From Bacillota bacterium (lineage in GTDB: Bacteria; Bacillota; Desulfotomaculia; Desulfotomaculales; Desulfallaceae), in NCBI GenBank assembly GCA_009781965.1, contig WQUS01000391.1:1-8440 (forward strand): a stretch of DNA of 8,440 nt, written 5' to 3'. How positions within the stretch are numbered: the stretch's first letter is position 1; every line of letters starts with the position of its first letter. The position numbers and the translations under genes were made by a program. The notes beneath the pieces were generated by a model that searched no databases, was not told where the DNA came from, and worked only from the letters and a program-made list of their open reading frames with translations. Shown one piece after another: positions 1-6,305 of the stretch.

Positions 1-422
1 TAACCGGGACTTTTCTGGGCGCCAAATATGCAGCCCCCCAGATGATTAAGCAAAAAAAAGGAAAAATCATTAATATTGCCTCGATATCCGGTCTGAACGG
101 CTATGTTTACCCCTCTTATGCCGCTTCCAAAGCCGGGATAGTCAATTTAACCCGTGGTTTAGCTTGGGAATTGGGACCCCATGGCATTAATGTCAACTGC
201 ATTTGTCCCGGGCTGGTGCATACAAATCTTAACCAGTCACTGCTGGATAATCAAACCTTATACCAAAAAGTGATTGAAAAAATTCCGCAACGGCGGTTGG
301 GTTTACCTCAGGAAGTTGCCGACACTGCCATATTCCTGGCCTGCGATCGTTCGGACTATTTTAATGGCGCGGCGTTGCCCCTGGACGGCGGATGCATCAG
401 TTACTTTAACTTTTTTGAATAA
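1..422 (+). CDS. Short-chain dehydrogenase/reductase (SDR), 3' part only
   Basis: This is the C-terminal part of a classical SDR, an NAD(P)-dependent oxidoreductase. The reading frame is open from the first bases (codons in frame from base 3), so the gene begins upstream, and the ATG at 42 is an internal Met, not the start. The frame opens with a LTGTF stretch typical of the helix after the catalytic Asn. It then shows NIASISG (catalytic Ser), YAASK (the Tyr-x3-Lys pair), a CPGLVHT segment (the PG motif after beta-6) and a C-terminal LDGG, as in FabG-like enzymes. The Rossmann nucleotide-binding half is missing, so cofactor preference cannot be read. It ends with TAA 39 bases before livH and so is probably in the same transcript. 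A 3-hydroxyacyl-CoA or alcohol dehydrogenase role fits the neighbours but is inferred. The family call is secure; the substrate is unknown. Confidence 0.93.
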   Translation, partial: TGTFLGAKYAAPQMIKQKKGKIINIASISGLNGYVYPSYAASKAGIVNLTRGLAWELGPHGINVNCICPGLVHTNLNQSLLDNQTLYQKVIEKIPQRRLGLPQEVADTAIFLACDRSDYFNGAALPLDGGCISYFNFFE

Positions 423-447
423 ATAATAATCGCCAATAGCAGTGCAA

Positions 448-453
448 AAAGGA
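448..453 (+). promoter_or_regulatory. Ribosome binding site that selects the livH start
   Basis: The bases AAAGGA lie here. An in-frame ATG at 453 shares its A with this motif and so has no spacer. The ATG at 462 sits 8 bases downstream, a normal Shine-Dalgarno spacing. This favours 462 as the translated start and shortens the protein by three residues. Confidence 0.6.
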
Positions 454-461
454 TGATCATT

Positions 462-1334
462 ATGAATACATTGATTCTTTTAATACTATCGGGACTAACG
501 ATCGGTAGTATCTACGGTTTGGTTGCTTTGGGTTTTACAATGATTTACACCTCCACCAAAGTATTTAATTTTGCCCAGGGTGAGTTTGTAATGCTTGGAG
601 CCGTTCTGGCGGCAGTGTTTATCGGCTCATATCACATGCCCTATCCGTTAGCCATTAGCCTTACTTTACTGTTAGTGATTTTGGTGGGGATAGTCCTGCA
701 GAAACTTAGCGTCGAGGTGCTGCAAAATAAAAACGCCTCTACCATTATTGTGATCATGGCTACTCTTGGGGCTTCTATCATCATTAGCAATATTACCAGA
801 ATCGGCGTCAGCACCAGGCAGATGTTTGTACCGCCCTTATTGGGCAACGGGGTGGTCCAAATAGGGAACATCGTTTTGCAAAAGCAAAACATGCTGGTTA
901 TCGCCGCTGCGGTTTTAGCGTTGCTTTTACTGTGGCTTTTCCTGAACAAAACCATGGTCGGCTTGGCGGTAAAGGCAGCCGGCATCAACAGAAACGCGGC
1001 CAGCCTGATGGGGATTAACCTTTCCCGCGTCATTACCCTGACTTTTATTATCAGCGCTTGCGTTGGGGCTGTGGCGGGGATTGTCATTGCTCCCATTATT
1101 TCTGCTTACAGTTACATGGGCCTACCCTTTACGGTCAAAGGTTTTATCGCGGCGGTACTGGGCGGTATGGGTAACCCGTATGCGGCGGCGGTGGGCGGTT
1201 TGGCGCTGGGGATGATTGAATCGCTGGTGGCCGGCTATTTCTCCAGCAGCTTAACGGACATTGTAACATTTATCCTCTTGCCGATCATTCTGATGATTAG
1301 ACCGCAGGGTCTGTTCGGCGAATATGAAGGATAG
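462..1334 (+). CDS. livH: Branched-chain amino acid-type ABC transporter permease LivH
   Basis: This is one of the two membrane subunits of a Liv/HAAT-family ABC importer, which forms a translocation pore with LivM in the cytoplasmic membrane. The 290-residue protein is almost wholly hydrophobic, with about eight predicted membrane segments and the usual LivH length. Family signatures are visible: FNFAQGEFVMLGA at about residues 35-47, an EAA-like cytoplasmic loop that contacts the ATPases (GLAVKAAGINRNAASLMGIN, from residue 167), and VLGGMGNPYAAAVGG from residue 232. ATG 462 is chosen over ATG 453 because only 462 has a proper ribosome-binding-site spacing. livM follows after 20 bases. Liv-type systems import branched-chain amino acids, but relatives also carry amides, urea and aromatic or aliphatic acids. 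The neighbouring acyl-CoA genes make a carboxylic acid substrate possible. Family is certain; substrate is open. Confidence 0.95.
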   Translation: MNTLILLILSGLTIGSIYGLVALGFTMIYTSTKVFNFAQGEFVMLGAVLAAVFIGSYHMPYPLAISLTLLLVILVGIVLQKLSVEVLQNKNASTIIVIMATLGASIIISNITRIGVSTRQMFVPPLLGNGVVQIGNIVLQKQNMLVIAAAVLALLLLWLFLNKTMVGLAVKAAGINRNAASLMGINLSRVITLTFIISACVGAVAGIVIAPIISAYSYMGLPFTVKGFIAAVLGGMGNPYAAAVGGLALGMIESLVAGYFSSSLTDIVTFILLPIILMIRPQGLFGEYEG

Positions 1335-1354
1335 AAACGGGGGTAAGGCCCAAA

Positions 1355-2344
1355 ATGAAAAAAGGGACAATACTGATTAAAAACAACCACCATTTTTCTT
1401 TATTAGCGATAGTGGTATTGCTGGCGTTGATTCCCCTGCTGGGGACTAATAATTACATTATTCACCTCATTGAAGTGACTTTGGTATTTACCGTGCTGTC
1501 CCTGAGCTTAAATGTGCTATCCGGTTTCGCCGGGCAGATATCTTTCGGCCACGCCGGGTTTTACGCCATTGGCGCTTATGCTTCAGCCTTGCTGGAGATC
1601 AAGGTTGGTTTCCCGATGGAGCTAAGCTTGCTCATTACTCTGCTTGGCTGCGCTTTAATCGGGGTTGTCGTCGGTTATCCCATTCTGCGGCTGCGGGGCC
1701 ACTATCTGGGTATGGCCACTTTAGCCATCGGCCTTTTAATCCAACAGATTTTAAACGGCTGGGTTTCTGTAACCGGCGGAACAGACGGGATGATGGTACA
1801 TTCGCCTATTTTGTTTGGCATTACCTTAGGCAAAAACTATTATTATTTTCTCATTGTCTGTGCCTTGGCGACTTATCTTTTTTGCCGTGGCCTGAAGAGA
1901 TCCAAAGTGGGATTGGCTATGCGCACCGTGCGGGAGGAGGAAATGGGCGCCAAAGCCTTAGGCATTAATGTAACCAAATACAAGGTCATGGCTTTTGCCA
2001 TTAGTTCGACTCTGGCCGGTTTGGCCGGCATCATGTATGCGCACCTGAACAGTTTTTTGAATCCCGATGTTTTTAGTCTCAATACCTCCATTCAGATTCT
2101 AACCATGGTTATCATCGGTGGTTTAGGCAGCAACCGCGGCGCGGTTATGGGGGCCGTGCTGATGTCCATTGTTCCGGAGCTGTTTCAACAATACCAGGGT
2201 TACCACTTATTAATTTACGGCGTAATGCTGCTGTTGTTTTTAATCTTCCTGCCTAACGGCCTGGTTTCAATTAGACTAAAGCGCAAAGACAAAGGTCGGG
2301 TGATATTGGAAAAGGAAAAGGGCGCCGGAGTCGCAGAGCAATGA
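1355..2344 (+). CDS. livM: Branched-chain amino acid-type ABC transporter permease LivM
   Basis: This is the second membrane subunit of the Liv-type importer, 329 residues. After a short polar N-terminus come repeated hydrophobic segments. The LivM signature NVLSGFAGQISFGHAGFYAI runs from about residue 53 to 72 and continues into GAY. The cytoplasmic coupling loop (GLAMRTVREEEMGAKALGIN, residues 186-205) carries the conserved Arg and acidic cluster seen in this family. A later TMVIIGGLGSNRGAVMGAVL matches the family's C-terminal conserved segment. The protein ends in a charged, Lys-rich tail of about 20 residues, expected to be cytoplasmic. The ATG is preceded by GGGTAAGG at a suitable distance. 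It lies 20 bases after livH and 25 before livG, consistent with one transcript. As with livH, the transported compound cannot be read from the permease alone. Confidence 0.95.
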   Translation: MKKGTILIKNNHHFSLLAIVVLLALIPLLGTNNYIIHLIEVTLVFTVLSLSLNVLSGFAGQISFGHAGFYAIGAYASALLEIKVGFPMELSLLITLLGCALIGVVVGYPILRLRGHYLGMATLAIGLLIQQILNGWVSVTGGTDGMMVHSPILFGITLGKNYYYFLIVCALATYLFCRGLKRSKVGLAMRTVREEEMGAKALGINVTKYKVMAFAISSTLAGLAGIMYAHLNSFLNPDVFSLNTSIQILTMVIIGGLGSNRGAVMGAVLMSIVPELFQQYQGYHLLIYGVMLLLFLIFLPNGLVSIRLKRKDKGRVILEKEKGAGVAEQ

Positions 2345-2353
2345 ACAACATTT

Positions 2354-2360
2354 AAGGAGG
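2354..2360 (+). promoter_or_regulatory. Strong Shine-Dalgarno of livG
   Basis: AAGGAGG lies 9 bases before the livG ATG and is a near-perfect match to the 16S rRNA tail. Such strong sites, repeated before several genes here, fit a Gram-positive (Firmicute-like) host. Confidence 0.8.
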
Positions 2361-2369
2361 GTAAATTAA

Positions 2370-3134
2370 ATGGCTGCTCTTTCTTTACACGGGGTGACCA
2401 AAAACTTTGGCGGATTACAAGCTTTAAATGATATATCCTTTCAGGCTGAGGAGAATCAGATCACGGCATTAATCGGGCCCAACGGGGCCGGTAAAACCAC
2501 TCTTTTAAACGTTATTAACGGGTATTTGAAACCCAATGCCGGAGAAATAAATTTTTACGGCGACAGTATTAAGGGCATTGATCCTTTTCGGGTCGCGCGC
2601 AAAGGGATCGGGCGCACTTTCCAAATAGTGAAGCTGTTTAAAGAGTTGACGGTGATGGAAAACATGACCGCCGCCGCTCTGTACAGAGCTCGCAGCACCA
2701 GTGCCGCCGCTATTTTGGGGATGCCGGCCGCTAAAAGGGAGTATCAGGAAGTAGTCGAACAGGCCTGGAAACTGTTGCGATTTATTAATCTGGAGCACCG
2801 TGCCTGGCATCAGGCCGGTATTCTGCCCTACGGTCAACAAAGGCTGGTCGAAATCTCCCGGGCATTGATGGGCAACCCGAAAATGCTGCTTATGGATGAG
2901 CCGGCCTGTGGCCTTAATACCCAAGAGACCAGGGAACTGGAAAAGATTATCATCGCCATCCGCGATAAAGGCATCTCTGTTTTGCTGATTGAACATGAAA
3001 TGAAATTAGTGATGGGTATATCAAATAAAGTAGTGGTGATTAACTATGGGCAGAAAATCGCCGAGGGTAACCCGGAAGAGATTAAAAAAGATGAAAAGGT
3101 AATTAATGCCTATCTCGGGAGGAAGGCAGGCTAA
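2370..3134 (+). CDS. livG: Branched-chain amino acid-type ABC transporter ATP-binding protein LivG
   Basis: This is one of the paired cytoplasmic ATPases that drive the Liv-type importer. It has 254 residues, the usual LivG length. Visible motifs are Walker A GPNGAGKTT (residues 36-44), the Q-loop in GRTFQ (Gln85), an ABC signature in the LivG form LPYGQQRLVEISRAL (from 152, in place of LSGGQ), Walker B LLMDEP (173-178), the D-loop ACGLN and the switch His in IEHEM (His209). The C-terminal region, ending in NAYLG, is typical of LivG and distinguishes it from LivF. All catalytic elements are intact. The ATG at 2370 has a strong ribosome binding site 9 bases upstream. Its TAA stop shares one base with the livF start, so the two ATPases are probably translated in a coupled way. 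Confidence 0.96.
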   Translation: MAALSLHGVTKNFGGLQALNDISFQAEENQITALIGPNGAGKTTLLNVINGYLKPNAGEINFYGDSIKGIDPFRVARKGIGRTFQIVKLFKELTVMENMTAAALYRARSTSAAAILGMPAAKREYQEVVEQAWKLLRFINLEHRAWHQAGILPYGQQRLVEISRALMGNPKMLLMDEPACGLNTQETRELEKIIIAIRDKGISVLLIEHEMKLVMGISNKVVVINYGQKIAEGNPEEIKKDEKVINAYLGRKAG

Positions 3135-3853
3135 TGTTAACTTTAACCAACCTCAACGCCGGTTACAATCAAATAGGTGTGCTATATGACATTAATATGA
3201 CGGTTAACCAGGGAGAAGCGGTAACTGTTATCGGCATTAACGGGTCCGGCAAGACGACGCTAATGAACACCATTTCCGGATTGATTAAACAGACCGGCGG
3301 CGCCATTGATTTTCAAGGACAGGATATTTCCTCCCTGAGCGCTGATCGGAGAGTTGGATTAGGCATTGTCCAGGTGCCGGAAGGCAGGCAAATTTTCTCT
3401 CCCCTTACAGTGTTGGAGAATCTGTATTTGGGTATGTATGCAAAGTATCGACATTATAATGCGCAAAATAAAAACGATCTGTTGGATTATGCTTATAACC
3501 TGTTTCCGGTTTTGCATGAGAGACGCGCCCAAAAGGCTGGTACGCTCAGTGGTGGTGAACAGCAGATGCTGGCCATTGCCCGGTCTCTGATGAGCCAGCC
3601 GAAGCTTCTGCTCCTGGATGAGCCGTCTTTGGGGCTGGCCCCTCTGGTTGTCGAGAAAATTTTTACTGTGTTAAAAGAGCTTAATCAGGCCGGCTTGACT
3701 GTTTTGTTGGTGGAACAGAACGCCGAGATGGCCCTGGATGTTGCCCAACGTGGTTACGTGATGGATGTGGGCAGTATTGTGTTGGAAGGAACCACAGCGG
3801 AACTGAAAGGAAATAGAAGGGTCAAGGAGATTTACCTGGGTGAAGCTGAATGA
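3134..3853 (+). CDS. livF: Branched-chain amino acid-type ABC transporter ATP-binding protein LivF
   Basis: This is the second ATPase of the Liv-type importer, 239 residues. Motifs in order: an aromatic A-loop Tyr11, Walker A GINGSGKTT (34-42), the Q-loop in VQVPEGRQIF (Gln80), the canonical signature LSGGEQQ (138-144), Walker B LLLLDEP (158-164) and VEQN (193-196), where LivF proteins carry Gln in place of the switch His. That substitution is normal for the family. Walker A has Ile and Ser where GANGAGKTT is common; the change leaves the key Gly, Lys and Thr intact. The ATG overlaps the livG stop in TAATG, with GGGAGGAAGG just upstream inside livG, so coupling to livG is likely. The stop codon lies inside a 9-bp inverted repeat. 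This is the last transporter gene, and no substrate-binding protein gene follows. Confidence 0.96.
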   Translation: MLTLTNLNAGYNQIGVLYDINMTVNQGEAVTVIGINGSGKTTLMNTISGLIKQTGGAIDFQGQDISSLSADRRVGLGIVQVPEGRQIFSPLTVLENLYLGMYAKYRHYNAQNKNDLLDYAYNLFPVLHERRAQKAGTLSGGEQQMLAIARSLMSQPKLLLLDEPSLGLAPLVVEKIFTVLKELNQAGLTVLLVEQNAEMALDVAQRGYVMDVGSIVLEGTTAELKGNRRVKEIYLGEAE

Positions 3854-3873
3854 TCCGCTCTGCCCGGATCATT
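3849..3873 (+). promoter_or_regulatory. Perfect 9-bp inverted repeat over the livF stop codon
   Basis: AATGATCCG (3849-3857) and CGGATCATT (3865-3873) are exact reverse complements separated by a 7-base loop, CTCTGCC. The left arm contains the livF TGA stop. No run of T follows (the next bases are GTTAATAAAT), so it is not a standard intrinsic terminator. It lies exactly at the junction between transporter and enzyme genes, so it could partly terminate, block 3' exonucleases or mark a processing site. The structure is seen in the sequence; the function is inferred. Confidence 0.45.
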
Positions 3874-3894
3874 GTTAATAAATGTTAGATGACT

Positions 3895-3902
3895 AAAGGA
3901 GG
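3895..3902 (+). promoter_or_regulatory. Strong Shine-Dalgarno that selects the acyl-CoA dehydrogenase start
   Basis: AAAGGAGG ends directly against an in-frame ATG at 3903, which leaves no spacer. The next in-frame ATG, at 3912, lies 9 bases downstream. The start at 3912 is therefore preferred, as with the matching arrangement before livH. Confidence 0.75.
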
Positions 3903-3911
3903 ATGTCTAAA

Positions 3912-5042
3912 ATGTTGGATCTAACACCGGAGCAATCCATGCTGCAAATGACAACCAGAAAAATTGCTAAAGAAAAGATTGCTCCTTTGGCTGCGGAAAT
4001 GGATCGGGAACAGAAATTCCCCACCGCCATACTAGATCTTTTTAATCGGGATGGCTTTTTAAGTATGATGCTCCCGGAGGAATATGGCGGCATCAATAGC
4101 GATACTGTATCCTTGTGTCTGGTTATTGAAGAGCTGGCCAAGGTTTGTGCCTCCACCGCGGTTACATTAACCGGTCATATAACCGGTTCGGTGGCCTTTT
4201 TGCGCTCAAGCAGCGAGGAGCAAAAACAGAAATTTTTGTCCAAGCAGGGCCAATTTAAAATATTTGCTATCTCCATCAGTGAACCGGAAGCCGGATCGGA
4301 CGTATCCGCGATAAAGACTGCGGCTGTTGCGAAAGATGATCACTATCTGGTTAACGGCACAAAGTGTTTTGTGACCAACGGCGGTCTGGCCGATCTGTAT
4401 ATCGTTTTTATCCGAACCTCGGCGGACCGTAAGCGGGGAATCAGTACTTTTGTAGTGGAAAAGGAGACGCCCGGATTCAAGGTTGGCAAAAAAGAGGATA
4501 AGATGGGATTGCGCGGGTCAAATACAACGGAGCTTGTTTTTGAGGATGCCCGCATCCCCTTGGATAATCTTCTGGGCGGCGGCAGCGGCGGTTTTGAGGT
4601 GGTAATGAAGACTATGGATAAGATGCGGACCATTGTTGGCGCGCTGGCTTTAGGGATTGCCGAAGGGGCGTTGGAATACGCTAAAGACTATGTCAAAACA
4701 CGGAAGCAGTTCGGTAGACCGCTCTCTGATTTTCAAGCCATTAGATTCATGTTAGCTGATATGGCCACCAGGGTTGATGCTTCCCGCCTGCTTGTTTACA
4801 GGGCGGCAGAGATGGTTGATCGAGGGATGAATGATGTGAGCATGTATTCTTCAATGGCGAAGTATTATGCTTCGGATGTGGCCATGTATGTAACCACTGA
4901 TGTCGTTCAGTTGTTGGGTGGCTACGGTTATATGAAAGACTATCCGGTGGAACGGATGATGCGGGATGCTAAAGTAACTCAGATTTTTGAGGGCACTAAC
5001 CAGATTCAACGTTTAGTAATCGCCAAGCAGATGCTGTTATAA
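3912..5042 (+). CDS. Acyl-CoA dehydrogenase
   Basis: This FAD enzyme introduces an alpha,beta double bond into an acyl-CoA and normally passes electrons to electron-transfer flavoprotein. It has 376 residues, the standard length for short/medium-chain members. Visible are the N-terminal helical domain with LPEEYGG (54-60), the flavin/substrate motif ISEPEAGSD (122-130), the middle beta domain with MGLRGSNTTELVFEDARIP, and a C-terminal domain with RKQFGRPL and GGYGYMKDYPVERMMRDAK. The C-terminal FEGTNQIQR places the catalytic base at Glu360, as in short-chain, medium-chain and short-branched-chain enzymes. At the position where isovaleryl-CoA dehydrogenases carry their base, in the helix starting MDKMR, this protein has Met238. 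It is therefore probably not an isovaleryl-CoA dehydrogenase. It has a strong ribosome binding site and lies 58 bases after livF. The exact acyl chain is unknown. Confidence 0.95.
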   Translation: MLDLTPEQSMLQMTTRKIAKEKIAPLAAEMDREQKFPTAILDLFNRDGFLSMMLPEEYGGINSDTVSLCLVIEELAKVCASTAVTLTGHITGSVAFLRSSSEEQKQKFLSKQGQFKIFAISISEPEAGSDVSAIKTAAVAKDDHYLVNGTKCFVTNGGLADLYIVFIRTSADRKRGISTFVVEKETPGFKVGKKEDKMGLRGSNTTELVFEDARIPLDNLLGGGSGGFEVVMKTMDKMRTIVGALALGIAEGALEYAKDYVKTRKQFGRPLSDFQAIRFMLADMATRVDASRLLVYRAAEMVDRGMNDVSMYSSMAKYYASDVAMYVTTDVVQLLGGYGYMKDYPVERMMRDAKVTQIFEGTNQIQRLVIAKQMLL

Positions 5043-5065
5043 GATGAGTGATTGATTATACATTT

Positions 5066-5071
5066 GGAGTG
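5066..5071 (+). promoter_or_regulatory. Ribosome binding site that selects the CoA-transferase start
   Basis: GGAGTG lies 6 bases before ATG 5078. An in-frame GTG at 5048 would extend the protein by 10 residues, but it has no comparable site upstream and lies 6 bases after the previous stop. Confidence 0.6.
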
Positions 5072-5077
5072 ATATTT

Positions 5078-6256
5078 ATGGTTGAACAACAAAATATTTT
5101 TTCTAAAGTCCGCTTTTTAGATTTAACCAGACTTTTGCCGGGAGGATTTTGCACGCAAATTTGGGCTGACCTGGGAGCGGAAGTGATAAAAATCGAAGAG
5201 GTGGAACAGGGTGACGCTTGCCGCTTGGTTCCTCCCTTAGTCAAAGGCCAGAGTCATTATTATATGGCTCTAAACCGCAACAAGAAGAGCATGACATTAA
5301 ATTTGAAGCAAGAAAAAGGCAAAGATATATTTTTTGAGCTGGCGCGAACGGCAGACGTGGTTATTGAAAATTTTCGCCCCGGCGTAATGGAACGCTTGGG
5401 CTTGGATTATAACAGACTGAAAGAGGTGAACCCGCGATTAATATACTGTGCCATGTCCGGTTATGGTCAAGAGGGTCCTTACCGGGAAAAAGCAGCCCAT
5501 GATATCAATTTCTTAGCCGAAAGCGGTTATTTGGATACCGCCATTAAGTGTGGCGGCAGGCTTCCGCCGCTATTCCTGGGTGATATGGCCGGCTCTATGT
5601 TTGCCGCTTTTGGCATTGCCATTGCGCTGCTGGAGCGGGAGCAAACCGGTCAAGGTAAGTTTATTGATCTCTCGTTATTTGACTCTTTATTCTCCTGGAT
5701 GACCTTATTAGCCGCCAGGTCCCGCGCTTTAGGGCGTCCTTTGGAAGCTGACGACCTGGACTACTCAGGCGACAGCCTTTGCTATAACATTTATCCCACG
5801 GCAGATCATCAGTTTATTGCACTTGGGATTGTTGAAGAAAAATTCTGGGTTAATTTATGCCATGACCTGGATGTAGAGCATCTAATACCAAAACAGTTTG
5901 TTAAGCGAGCCCAGGACCCGGATGCTTTCGCCCAATTGGAGCAAATTTTTGCCGCCAAGACCCAACAGGAGTGGATTACCTGGAATAAAGGCCGTGACCT
6001 TTGCTTCTCCCCGGTGAGATCACTCACGGATGTGCTCACCGCCCCCTATCTGGCGTCCAGAAATTTGACTTATCTGATGCAGATGCCCGGAGTGGGAGAA
6101 GTACTTCAGTTAGCCCTGCCGCTGCAATTAGCCGCCCGCCACGCCGGTGTTGTTAATCCGCCCCCTGAACTGGGTCAGCATACCGGGGAGATTCTGGCGA
6201 CCATTGGCCTGGGTGAAGAACAGCTCAAAAGCCTAAAAATAGAAAAAGTAATCTGA
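5078..6256 (+). CDS. CaiB/BaiF family III CoA-transferase or alpha-methylacyl-CoA racemase-like protein
   Basis: This 392-residue protein belongs to family III, whose members either move CoA between carboxylic acids or epimerise 2-methylacyl-CoAs. The N-terminus has the family pattern: LDLTRLLPGGFCTQIWADLG, then IKIE and the NRNKKSMTLNLK segment. ENFRPGVMERLGLDY (from 97) and YCAMSGYGQEGP follow. LGDMAG holds Asp169, the residue that forms the acyl anhydride in CoA-transferases. The AHDINFLAESG stretch (His141, Asp142) resembles the HDINY motif of alpha-methylacyl-CoA racemases, where a His and the later Asp are catalytic. Both activities therefore remain possible. It starts 35 bases after the dehydrogenase stop and precedes the CoA ligase, so it acts on the same CoA pool. 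ATG 5078 is chosen on its ribosome binding site. The family is certain; the choice of activity is not. Confidence 0.93.
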   Translation: MVEQQNIFSKVRFLDLTRLLPGGFCTQIWADLGAEVIKIEEVEQGDACRLVPPLVKGQSHYYMALNRNKKSMTLNLKQEKGKDIFFELARTADVVIENFRPGVMERLGLDYNRLKEVNPRLIYCAMSGYGQEGPYREKAAHDINFLAESGYLDTAIKCGGRLPPLFLGDMAGSMFAAFGIAIALLEREQTGQGKFIDLSLFDSLFSWMTLLAARSRALGRPLEADDLDYSGDSLCYNIYPTADHQFIALGIVEEKFWVNLCHDLDVEHLIPKQFVKRAQDPDAFAQLEQIFAAKTQQEWITWNKGRDLCFSPVRSLTDVLTAPYLASRNLTYLMQMPGVGEVLQLALPLQLAARHAGVVNPPPELGQHTGEILATIGLGEEQLKSLKIEKVI

Positions 6257-6290
6257 TTCGTTATCGTAATGTAAATTTAATGATCAGTGA

Positions 6291-6296
6291 AAGGGG
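6291..6296 (+). promoter_or_regulatory. Ribosome binding site supporting a TTG start
   Basis: AAGGGG lies 9 bases before TTG 6306. An in-frame stop at 6288-6290 rules out a start further upstream, and no in-frame ATG occurs until about residue 72, beyond conserved N-terminal sequence. TTG is thus the best supported start of the ligase. Confidence 0.7.
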
Positions 6297-6305
6297 TCTT
6301 GCAAC

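Noticed and set aside
423..461. Possible promoter for the liv genes in the A/T-rich gap after the first SDR.
   Set aside because: The gap is only 39 bases and has no recognisable -35/-10 pair; operon read-through from upstream is simpler.
641..1096. Long minus-strand reading frame opposite livH, and similar ones opposite other genes.
   Set aside because: Each lies wholly antisense to a confidently assigned gene, lacks a convincing ribosome binding site and shows no family motif. They are shadow frames.
3366..3590. Plus-strand reading frame inside livF in another frame.
   Set aside because: It is Cys- and Trp-rich with no motif and lies inside the well-supported livF.
4167..4188. Two copies of TAACCGGT, each holding the palindrome ACCGGT, spaced four bases apart.
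   Set aside because: They lie inside the acyl-CoA dehydrogenase and encode the ordinary segment LTGHITG, with no promoter nearby. They are most simply coding sequence.
6012..6041. Inverted repeat CGGTGAG / CTCACCG with a 16-base loop.
   Set aside because: It is internal to the CaiB-like gene, has a long loop and no T-run, and the reading frame continues intact.
6257..6305. A/T-rich gap with the palindrome TAAATTTA before the ligase.
   Set aside because: An 8-base A/T palindrome is expected by chance, and no clear promoter or operator accompanies it.
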